A stretch of DNA of 6,300 bases, taken from assembly GCA_020425885.1 (NCBI GenBank), contig JAGQRA010000435.1, positions 1 through 6,300 on the forward strand. Direction: 5' to 3'. Below the pieces are notes generated by a model. That model was not told the DNA's origin. It searched no databases and saw only the letters and a program-made list of their open reading frames with translations. The stretch is from Planctomycetota bacterium. Its GTDB lineage: Bacteria > Planctomycetota > UBA1135 > UBA2386. A program made the position numbers and the translations under genes. Position 1 is the first letter of the stretch. Every line of letters begins with the position of its first letter. Of the stretch, positions 1 through 6,300 are shown piece by piece.

Positions 1-2
1 AA

Positions 3-398
3 CCGTTCGGCTTCCGTCCGTACGGCGCCGGCAAGCCCGGCGCCGGCGGTATCGCCCCGACGCTGCGCGGACTCGGTCTGGCGGCGCTCGGCCAGACCGT
101 CGACTACCGACTCGAGCACGGGCTCGGCGCCGCGCCCGGCCTGCTCGTGCTCGGCCTGCGGCGGGCGACGGTGCCGGTGCTCGGCGGCACGCTGCTCGTC
201 GACCCGCTGGCGCATCAGTGGTTCGTCCTCGCCGGCCCCACCTGGGTGCCGGCAGCGGGTTGGGTTTCGCTGCCGACCACGTTCCCGGCGGTCCCGGCGC
301 TGATCGGCACCGGCATCTTCGCCCAGGGCTTCGTCTTCGATGCAGCCGCGACGTTCGGGCTGGCGATGAGCGACGGCCTCGAGATCTGGATCGGTTAG
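3..398 (+). CDS. C-terminal fragment of a probable exported planctomycete-type protein (5' end outside the window)
   Basis: The reading frame is open from the first bases of the window and ends at TAG (396-398), giving 131 residues with no start codon that needs to be used. A GTG at 147 is in frame, but the sequence before it is equally protein-like, so this is the tail of a longer gene. The visible part begins with PFGFRPYGAGKPGAGG, then alternates Gly, Pro, Leu and Val with short hydrophobic strands, and ends in FGLAMSDGLEIWIG. This layout resembles a beta-rich C-terminal module that I recall from many large secreted Planctomycetota proteins; it usually begins with a 'G.GCPG..G..P.L' phrase, and here Cys is replaced by Lys. 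No catalytic residues are recognisable and the function is unknown. The gene converges on the DUF1579-type gene with only 22 bases between stop codons. I am confident that it is coding and only moderately confident of the family. Confidence 0.72.
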   Translation, partial: PFGFRPYGAGKPGAGGIAPTLRGLGLAALGQTVDYRLEHGLGAAPGLLVLGLRRATVPVLGGTLLVDPLAHQWFVLAGPTWVPAAGWVSLPTTFPAVPALIGTGIFAQGFVFDAAATFGLAMSDGLEIWIG

Positions 399-420
399 AG
401 GCACTCGTTCGCCGCAGGCC

Positions 421-885
421 TCAGCCGCGGTCGTAGTCGCCGTCGAACATGCCGCGCCACTGCGCGCCGTCCTGCGAGCACTCCATCGACGACCTCAGCT
501 TGCCGTCGGTGCCGAAGTCGTAGGTCATCCGCATGTGGCCCATCATCGGGCTCTTGCTGCGCAGGACGAGCTTGTCGCCGTCCCAGCCGCCGCGGAACTC
601 CTCGCAGCCGGTGCCCATGCTGTCGAACCAGTAGAGCACGACGTCGTTGTTCGACTGGTCGACGGTGTAGACACCGTGGCCGCTGAAGGTCGTGTTGCCG
701 CCGATCGACTGCTCGTAGTCGGTGACGACGCCGAAGCCGCCGATTGCCATGCGGCTGGTGGTGACGCCGTCGGCGATGCAGCCGTCAGGGTTCCATTCGG
801 AAGGGTGCATCGTCTCCTTGCCGCGCCAGGTTCCGGCGAGTCGTTCGAGTTTCCGGTGTTCGGCGTTGGGTTGAGGGCATTCCAT
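421..885 (-). CDS. DUF1579-type small protein of unknown function
   Basis: A complete 154-residue protein starting at ATG (885-883), with AGGA at 895-892 six bases upstream, a good Shine-Dalgarno position. It begins MECPQPNAEHRKLERLAGTW, the typical DUF1579 opening of 'P..EH..L..L.G.W'. It continues with the expected family marks: an extended region around G49-G52, a Gly/Tyr stretch at G69-V72, YWFDSMG at 85-91, a W101-D-G turn, and a closing DG..W at 139-143. The length is usual for the family. There is no signal peptide or membrane segment, so it is probably cytoplasmic. The biochemical role of DUF1579 proteins is not established; the fold is predicted to be beta-rich. It lies 40 bases downstream of the exported 575-residue protein on the same strand, with no obvious terminator between, so co-transcription is likely. 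Confidence is high for the gene and good for the family. Confidence 0.88.
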   Translation of the reverse strand: MECPQPNAEHRKLERLAGTWRGKETMHPSEWNPDGCIADGVTTSRMAIGGFGVVTDYEQSIGGNTTFSGHGVYTVDQSNNDVVLYWFDSMGTGCEEFRGGWDGDKLVLRSKSPMMGHMRMTYDFGTDGKLRSSMECSQDGAQWRGMFDGDYDRG

Positions 886-925
886 GATCGTTCCTGCTGG
901 TTCGGTGTTGGGTGAAGAGCGGAGA

Positions 926-2653
926 CTAACGCAACGTCACGTCCGCGGCCTCGCCGGCCTCGAGCGTCACCAGCTGTCCCCGCTTGGTGCCGGCGAGGCC
1001 GATCCAGGTCGGGCCGCCGGCGAGTCCCGGCAGCGTGAACCGACCGTCGCGATCGGCCGTGATCCGGTACTCGTGACGGGTCAGGCAGAAGTCCTCGACC
1101 TCGATCTGGGCGCCGGGCCAGGGCGTGCCGTCCGGGCGCTGGACGGCACCGCGGATCGTGGCGCCCGCCGTTGTCCGAAGCACGCCGAGGTCGGTGTCTT
1201 CGCCATCGAACGCCACTTCGTGTTGCAGGAAGCCGAGCGGGCCGAGGAACTGCAGCGTGAGCGGCATGCCGGCCTCGAGTGCGGCGCCGGGAAGCACGAG
1301 CCGGCCGGCGGCATCGGTATGGCCGCGGCCGAAGACCTCGCTGCCGCGCACCTGGTGGAAGCCGCCCTCGCCGATTCTCGCCATGCTCTGGACCTGCGGC
1401 CCGTGCGCGACGAGCAGAACGACTTCGGCGCCCCGGTATGGAGCGCCGGTCGCGTCCTGCAGGGTTCCGTGCAGTCGCGCGGCCGGACGCAGCTCGAGTT
1501 CGTGTTGCTGATCGGGGCGATGGCTCAGCCAGACCTGCGTGCCCTCGAACCAGGACCGTGAGGCGGGCGGCACCAGCGCGACGTCGGGGTCGAGGCAGCG
1601 CAGCAGGAAGTCGGTGTTCGTCGGCGTCGGCGTCGGCAGCTCGAATGTGCCCTCGTCGTCGGTGATCGCGAACGAGCGCATGCCGCCGCCGCGGCGGCCA
1701 CCGATGGCGACGAGGCGGCGGTTGCCGATCGCGATGCCGTCGTCGGCGAACAGTCGGCCGCGGATGATCGAGTTCGCCGCGCTCTCGACATAGAACCGCT
1801 TGGTGCGATCGCCGGTGTCGGGCGGGATGTCGTGGAACACCGGCTCGACGAAGGCGTCGTCGAGCACGACGTGGGCCCACATCGCGTCGTCGCCGGTCCA
1901 GCCGAGCACGAGCCAGGCACCATCCTCGCCGCGCGTCGGTCGGGCCACCGCGGCCGGCAGCGGCACGCGGGCCTGCCCGGCGAGCGCCATGACCTCGAGC
2001 CGTGCCTGCGCCGTCTGTTGACTCGAGGCTCCGGCCAGTTCGAAGCGGCGCCGCTGCGGTTCCTCGTCGTCGAAGGCGAACTCGACGTCGGCGTCGCCGC
2101 CGCTGTCGATCGTGGTCGCGAGCCCGGCGCGTTCCGCGTGCCAGCATCGCACCGCGATCGGGCCGAACGGGACGTGCGCGAACTCGAACCGTCCACGGGC
2201 ATCGGTCGTGGTCGAGTCGGCGATCGCACCGAACTCGGCCGGGCCCGGCGGGGCGAAGGCGACGAAGGCGCCGGCCATCGGCGCGCCGGTCTCGTCGCGG
2301 ACGATCCCCGCCAGGCGCCGCGCCGGCATCATCGCGATCCGCGCGAAGCCGAGCGTCGTGTCCCGCAGGTCGACGAGAGCGCCGCCGACGTCGGGCGGCG
2401 CGGTCGTCGCGCGGATCGCGAGTTCGGCCTGCGGCAGCCGCGGCAAGGCGAAGCTGCCGGAGCCGTCGCTGCAGGCCCTGGCGACCTCGACCCCATCGAG
2501 CCGGGCCGTGACGATCGCGCCGGGGACCGGCTGGCGGTGGGCATCGAGCACCGCGCCTTCGAGTCGCGCCTGGCCGACCTGGGCCGGCAGCCATGACATC
2601 GACGCCGACACCAGTACCAGCGTCAGCTTCCGCAACGGGGGCTGTGGTCGCAT
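926..2653 (-). CDS. Exported protein with about five carboxypeptidase-regulatory-like repeats
   Basis: The protein has 575 residues from ATG (2653-2651) to TAG (928-926). The N-terminus has a basic region (MRPQPPLRK), a hydrophobic core (LTLVLVSASMSW) and LPAQ, with likely cleavage after A24, so it is a Sec-type secreted or periplasmic protein. The mature part repeats the carboxypeptidase D regulatory-like beta-sandwich pattern, 'h.G.V.D..G.P..GA.V....... T.D..G.F.LP': roughly residues 30-93, 112-173, 296-353 (degenerate), 392-493 and 500-553. The region between about 195 and 290 does not show the pattern. No peptidase or other catalytic domain is present, so a structural or binding role at the cell surface is an inference. 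An in-frame GTG at 2674 would add seven residues; ATG is preferred because it gives a compact signal peptide and a GGA five bases upstream, though neither start has a strong Shine-Dalgarno sequence. It is divergent from the thioredoxin-fold gene and precedes the DUF1579-type gene. Confidence 0.85.
   Translation of the reverse strand: MRPQPPLRKLTLVLVSASMSWLPAQVGQARLEGAVLDAHRQPVPGAIVTARLDGVEVARACSDGSGSFALPRLPQAELAIRATTAPPDVGGALVDLRDTTLGFARIAMMPARRLAGIVRDETGAPMAGAFVAFAPPGPAEFGAIADSTTTDARGRFEFAHVPFGPIAVRCWHAERAGLATTIDSGGDADVEFAFDDEEPQRRRFELAGASSQQTAQARLEVMALAGQARVPLPAAVARPTRGEDGAWLVLGWTGDDAMWAHVVLDDAFVEPVFHDIPPDTGDRTKRFYVESAANSIIRGRLFADDGIAIGNRRLVAIGGRRGGGMRSFAITDDEGTFELPTPTPTNTDFLLRCLDPDVALVPPASRSWFEGTQVWLSHRPDQQHELELRPAARLHGTLQDATGAPYRGAEVVLLVAHGPQVQSMARIGEGGFHQVRGSEVFGRGHTDAAGRLVLPGAALEAGMPLTLQFLGPLGFLQHEVAFDGEDTDLGVLRTTAGATIRGAVQRPDGTPWPGAQIEVEDFCLTRHEYRITADRDGRFTLPGLAGGPTWIGLAGTKRGQLVTLEAGEAADVTLR
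1619..1636. repeat. Three perfect tandem copies of a 6-base unit (CGTCGG)
   Basis: CGTCGG occurs three times back to back. On the minus strand this is (CCG ACG)x3, coding Pro-Thr-Pro-Thr-Pro-Thr at residues 340-345 of the carboxypeptidase-regulatory-like protein (counted from the ATG at 2653). It falls late in the degenerate third repeat, in what may be an extended loop or linker. Because the unit is a multiple of three bases, copy-number change would keep the frame. It is short and could be chance in GC-rich coding sequence. Confidence 0.5.
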
Positions 2654-2729
2654 GTGGATCCGGTGGCTGCGCACTGTAACCGATCCGTCGCCGCTCGCAT
2701 GAAGCCGCCGATCCGGCGATGATCAAGGC
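2654..2729. promoter_or_regulatory. Divergent intergenic region, probable bidirectional promoter
   Basis: These 76 bases separate the start codons of two divergent exported-protein genes and so must hold the 5' signals for both, unless transcription begins inside the neighbouring genes. GATCCG occurs three times in the same orientation, at 2657-2662, 2682-2687 and 2710-2715. A small inverted repeat, CGCCG-ATC-CGGCG, lies at 2706-2718, eleven bases before the plus-strand ATG. A weak minus-strand -10 candidate (TACAGT, 2678-2673) would place transcription start shortly before the ATG at 2653, but no matching -35 is clear. The role is inferred from position only. Confidence 0.4.
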
Positions 2730-3851
2730 ATGCGCCACGGCCCGCTTCTCGTTCCGTTCGCCTTCGCCGTCTCGACCGTCTTCGCCACGTGCCTGCCGGC
2801 GCAGCAGGTCGAATGGTGGCAGAAGGATCTCGAAAGTGGGCTCGCGGCCAGCGCGGACAGCGAGGCCAAGCTGCTGCTGCTCTACTGCTTCCGCGATCCC
2901 GACGGCAACTGCTCGGCGATGTTCAGCGGCACCATGTCGGACGAGAAGGTGACGCCGGTGCTCGCCACGTTCGTCTGCATGGGGGCCAAGCAGGGCGACG
3001 AGGCCGGCAAGGAGCTGCAGCGGCGCTTCCATGTCGAACAGCTGCCGACGACGTTGTTCCTGACGCCGGAGGGCAAGGTCGTCGACGTCATCGCCGGCTA
3101 CGTGCCGGTGGCCGAGTTCCTCGCCGAGGTCGATCGCATCAAGAAGGGCGATCGGACCCTGGCCGCGCTGCGCGAGGCCGCCGCGGCCAAGCCGGACGAC
3201 CTCGCGCTGCAGCTCGACTACATGCGCAAGCTGCGCGCCACCGGCGACAAGCCCGGCTCGCTGCAGGTGATCGAAGCCATCGTCGCCAAGGATCCTAAGT
3301 GTCGGAAGGAGCCGGCAGCCGAAGCGATGCTGCTCAGGCTCACCGACGAGGTGTTCCCGCCCGACTCGTCGCCGCAGAGCTGGGACGTCGAGCCGCTGCA
3401 CGCGTTCCTGCGCCAGCAGAAGAACAAGCGCGTGCTGTTCCTAGGCTATCGGCGGCTGGCCGAGGCGGCCTACCTGCAGGAGGATCTCAAGAACTGGGCG
3501 AAGTTCTCCGAGCACGCCTGGAAGAGCATCCCGGCCGAGGAGGTGAAGCGATGGGGGCAGGAGCACGCCACCATCGCCTGCCGCCACGGCAAGGAGCTGG
3601 ATGCCATCAACAAGGCCATCCTCAAGCTGTCGCTCAAGATCAGCGAGAAGGCCTTCGAGGTCGTCGAGAAGGAGCAGGCCAAGGCGCCGGACAAGCCGTT
3701 CCTGGCCTACGCGATGTACCTGCATGCCGGCGTGCTGAAGGCCAACGGCAAGCGCAAGGAGGCCTTCAAGCTGCTCGACGACGCGATCGCCGCGGATCCG
3801 AACAACAAGGACCTCAAGGCCGCCAAGGACTGGTGGGTCCAGGGCAACTGA
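2730..3851 (+). CDS. Exported thioredoxin-fold protein with TPR-like helical C-terminal half and an incomplete CXXC site
   Basis: The protein has 373 residues, from ATG at 2730 to TGA at 3849-3851. The nearest in-frame upstream stop (TGA, 2700-2702) leaves no earlier start. AAGG at 2725-2728 is too close for an ideal Shine-Dalgarno. Residues 1-25 form a signal peptide ending CLPAQ, with likely cleavage after A24. Residues 28-137 match the thioredoxin fold of the Thioredoxin_7/DsbD-C type: a strand LLLLYC (48-53), the active-site loop and helix from about 57, FVCMGAK (81-87), the LPT cis-proline motif (105-107), then TLFLTPEGKVV. The loop reads DGNC (58-61) where redox-active members have CxxC, so the N-terminal nucleophile is Asp and only C61 remains. 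C53 and C83 are nearby. Residues 143-190 and 323-360 look like TPR-type helical hairpins, the latter ending in DDAIAADPNNK; the segment between is Lys/Glu-rich and helical. It probably acts outside the cytoplasm as a binding or scaffold protein. Substrate and partner are unknown. Confidence 0.85.
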   Translation: MRHGPLLVPFAFAVSTVFATCLPAQQVEWWQKDLESGLAASADSEAKLLLLYCFRDPDGNCSAMFSGTMSDEKVTPVLATFVCMGAKQGDEAGKELQRRFHVEQLPTTLFLTPEGKVVDVIAGYVPVAEFLAEVDRIKKGDRTLAALREAAAAKPDDLALQLDYMRKLRATGDKPGSLQVIEAIVAKDPKCRKEPAAEAMLLRLTDEVFPPDSSPQSWDVEPLHAFLRQQKNKRVLFLGYRRLAEAAYLQEDLKNWAKFSEHAWKSIPAEEVKRWGQEHATIACRHGKELDAINKAILKLSLKISEKAFEVVEKEQAKAPDKPFLAYAMYLHAGVLKANGKRKEAFKLLDDAIAADPNNKDLKAAKDWWVQGN

Positions 3852-3977
3852 GCCGTTCCGAGCCTTCAGACGGCGCAACGCGGCACAGCGTCGACGACGA
3901 AGCGGGTGCATCCTGCGCCGCTGCGGCCTCGGGAGTAAGATGCCGCCACCCCCGCGACCTCCTTGCGAAGGTGACAG

Positions 3978-5144
3978 ATGCTCTCGAAGTGCTCGTTCGT
4001 GTTCCTTTCCTGCCTGCCGCTGGCGGCGCAGTCGGTGCTGCGCGTCGGCCCCGGTCAGACCTACGTCGACATCCCGCCGGCCGTGGCCGCGGCGGTGCCC
4101 GGTGATCTGATCCTGATCGCGGCGGGTTCGTACTCGACGTTCACGCTCGATCGCGGCATCACGCTGCGCGCCGATCCGCCGGGCGCGACCGTCCGCGTCG
4201 GTTCCGGCGCGGTGTCGACCGCGATGATGGTCGCCGTTCCACCGGGGCAGCGGGCACACCTCGAGCAGCTGGCGCTGCAGCAACCGATCGACATGCGGCC
4301 GGCGGTGGGCGCAACCACGGCCGGTGTCGTCAGTTTCACCGGGGTGTCGTCGCTCGCGACGGTGACCCTGACCGACGCCAGTCTGGCGATGCACGGCTGT
4401 GATCTCAACGGCTTCGGCGGCCACGGCATCGTGCTCAACGGCGCATCGGCGCTGTCGGCGGTGCAATGCACGATCAACGCCTCGTCCGGTTGGTTCTCGA
4501 TCCCGCCTTCGGCCGGCATCGCGGCCGGCGGCTCATCGACCGTTCACTGCAGCGACTGCGACATCGAGGGCGGATTCCTCGGCGTGCACACGATCGTCGT
4601 CATCGGCAGCGGCATCGCCCTCAGCGGCAGCGCCCGGGCCTTCTGTGTCGACAGCTCGATCCGCGCCTACCAGTTCTCGCCCGGCTCTCCGTACGGGGTC
4701 GGCATCGACAACCAGTCGAGCCAGCCGGTGACGATCGAGCGTTGCGCCGTGCTGGACAGCCTCGGCGCCGCCAATTCGTGGAACGGTGCGGTGCAGGCCG
4801 GGCTCGTGCTCGGGCTGTCGACGCCGACGTCGCAGGGGCCGGTGCGCGGCGGCGTGTTCCAACTCGACTTCCGCAGCCGCGCGGGGTTGCCGATCGTCGC
4901 CCACGCCGCCTTCGGTCTCGGGGTTCCGGTGCGCTATCCGCTGCTGGCGCAACCGGACTGGGGCTTCGTCACCAACTCGGTGCCGATCGTGCTGATGCTG
5001 GCGAACGCACAGGGCCAGGCGACCCTGGCCGTGTCGCTGCCGAACAGCGCCTGGTTGCAGGATGTGCCGCTCTGGTTCGCCGGATGGACCGAGCTGGCGC
5101 TGCCGGTGCAGATGTCGCCGGTCCTCGGCGGTCTGATCCGATAG
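3978..5144 (+). CDS. Exported right-handed parallel beta-helix protein
   Basis: The protein has 388 residues, from ATG (3978) to TAG (5142-5144). The start is supported by GAAGG at 3967-3971, six bases upstream. Residues 1-17 form a signal peptide (MLSKCSFVFLSCLPLAA) with likely cleavage before Q18. From about residue 20, LRVGPGQTYVDIPPAV and PGDLILIAAGSY are the classic opening of pectate-lyase-like beta-helix proteins. Successive rungs follow to about residue 262, many with a small or Cys residue before Ile/Leu (CDLNG at 141, CTINA at 164, CDIEG at 194, CAVLD at 256). Residues 285-388 form a different, Cys-free, Gly/Pro/Leu-rich domain with VSLPNSAW and VPLWFAGW, reminiscent of the tail of the exported protein at the left edge of the window. 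No polysaccharide-lyase or hydrolase catalytic set is recognisable, so an enzyme activity cannot be claimed; a cell-surface structural or carbohydrate-binding role is possible. The preceding 126-base gap suggests its own promoter, but I see no convincing one. Confidence 0.85.
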   Translation: MLSKCSFVFLSCLPLAAQSVLRVGPGQTYVDIPPAVAAAVPGDLILIAAGSYSTFTLDRGITLRADPPGATVRVGSGAVSTAMMVAVPPGQRAHLEQLALQQPIDMRPAVGATTAGVVSFTGVSSLATVTLTDASLAMHGCDLNGFGGHGIVLNGASALSAVQCTINASSGWFSIPPSAGIAAGGSSTVHCSDCDIEGGFLGVHTIVVIGSGIALSGSARAFCVDSSIRAYQFSPGSPYGVGIDNQSSQPVTIERCAVLDSLGAANSWNGAVQAGLVLGLSTPTSQGPVRGGVFQLDFRSRAGLPIVAHAAFGLGVPVRYPLLAQPDWGFVTNSVPIVLMLANAQGQATLAVSLPNSAWLQDVPLWFAGWTELALPVQMSPVLGGLIR

Positions 5145-5146
5145 CG

Positions 5147-5166
5147 GGCGCCGACAAGTCGGTGCT
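5147..5166 (+). terminator. Possible hairpin terminator for the beta-helix gene
   Basis: Between the convergent stop codons of the beta-helix gene and pyrG, GGCGCCGA (5147-5154) can pair with TCGGTGCT (5159-5166) around a four-base CAAG loop. In a plus-strand transcript the eight pairs include two G-U wobbles. In the minus-strand transcript those two become A-C mismatches, so the structure should serve the beta-helix gene better than pyrG. No T-run follows in either direction, so it is not a classical intrinsic terminator. An outer AGCG/CGCT match (5143-5146 with 5173-5176) could extend it. Position supports the call; function is inferred. Confidence 0.4.
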
Positions 5167-5174
5167 ACACCGCG

Positions 5175-6300
<1,126 letters not shown>

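Noticed and set aside
398..422. GAGGC/GCCTC inverted repeat between the convergent stop codons, as a terminator.
   Set aside because: Only five pairs with a 15-base loop and no T-run; too weak to call.
884..2702. Several plus-strand open frames of 84-254 codons opposite the carboxypeptidase-regulatory-like gene.
   Set aside because: Composition is low-complexity Arg/Pro/Ser, no family is recognisable, and the minus-strand gene shows clear repeats and a signal peptide.
543..3401. A very long open frame (952 codons) on the minus strand spanning four annotated regions.
   Set aside because: It is Arg/Pro/Ala-rich with no recognisable domain, overlaps three well-supported genes in other frames or strands, and crosses the divergent promoter region. 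Such frames are expected in high-GC coding DNA, where stop codons are rare.
3852..3874. GCCGT/ACGGC inverted repeat just after the thioredoxin-fold gene, as a terminator.
   Set aside because: Five pairs around a 13-base loop with no T-run; likely chance at this GC content.
3936..3941. TAAGAT as a -10 box for the beta-helix gene.
   Set aside because: Only four of six positions match, there is no plausible -35 and no TG extension. Position is suitable but the evidence is too thin.
2730..4013. Lipoprotein signal peptides, because Cys occurs in the signal regions of the thioredoxin-fold (C21) and beta-helix (C5, C12) proteins.
   Set aside because: The residues before these cysteines (FATC, FLSC) do not fit the usual lipobox, and a type I cleavage site ending LPA or LAA follows directly.

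Overview
The window is high-GC bacterial DNA that is densely coding, with G or C in most third codon positions. It holds six protein genes, two of them cut by the window edges, and I see no RNA gene, mobile element or CRISPR array. The best guess for the host is a member of the Planctomycetota. This is an inference from protein style: large exported proteins with carboxypeptidase-regulatory-like repeats, a parallel beta-helix protein, and a Gly/Pro/Leu-rich C-terminal module beginning with a 'YGAG.PG..G..PTL' phrase. The only universally conserved gene, pyrG, does not settle the taxonomy by eye.

Layout, left to right. At 3-398 (+) is the C-terminal end of an exported-type protein whose start lies outside the window. 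It converges, after 22 bases, on a minus-strand pair: a 575-residue exported protein built from about five carboxypeptidase-regulatory-like beta-sandwich repeats (926-2653), followed 40 bases downstream by a small DUF1579-type protein (421-885). The pair probably forms an operon. A short divergent spacer (2654-2729) separates it from a plus-strand exported protein with a thioredoxin-fold domain and a helical, TPR-like C-terminal half (2730-3851). After 126 bases comes an exported parallel beta-helix protein with its own good Shine-Dalgarno sequence (3978-5144). It converges, across a 30-base spacer holding a hairpin, on pyrG (CTP synthase), of which 374 C-terminal residues are present on the minus strand (5175-6300).

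Four of the six proteins appear to be exported or cell-surface proteins, with no catalytic residues I can point to in any of them. pyrG is ordinary nucleotide metabolism and is probably unrelated to its neighbours. I see no defence, biosynthetic or mobile system. The points worth a second look are modest: a thioredoxin-like domain that has lost the first cysteine of its active site, a stacked-cysteine pattern in the beta-helix protein, a shared L-x-A-Q signal-peptide end in three proteins, a possible strand-biased hairpin terminator, and a triple GATCCG repeat in the divergent promoter region.
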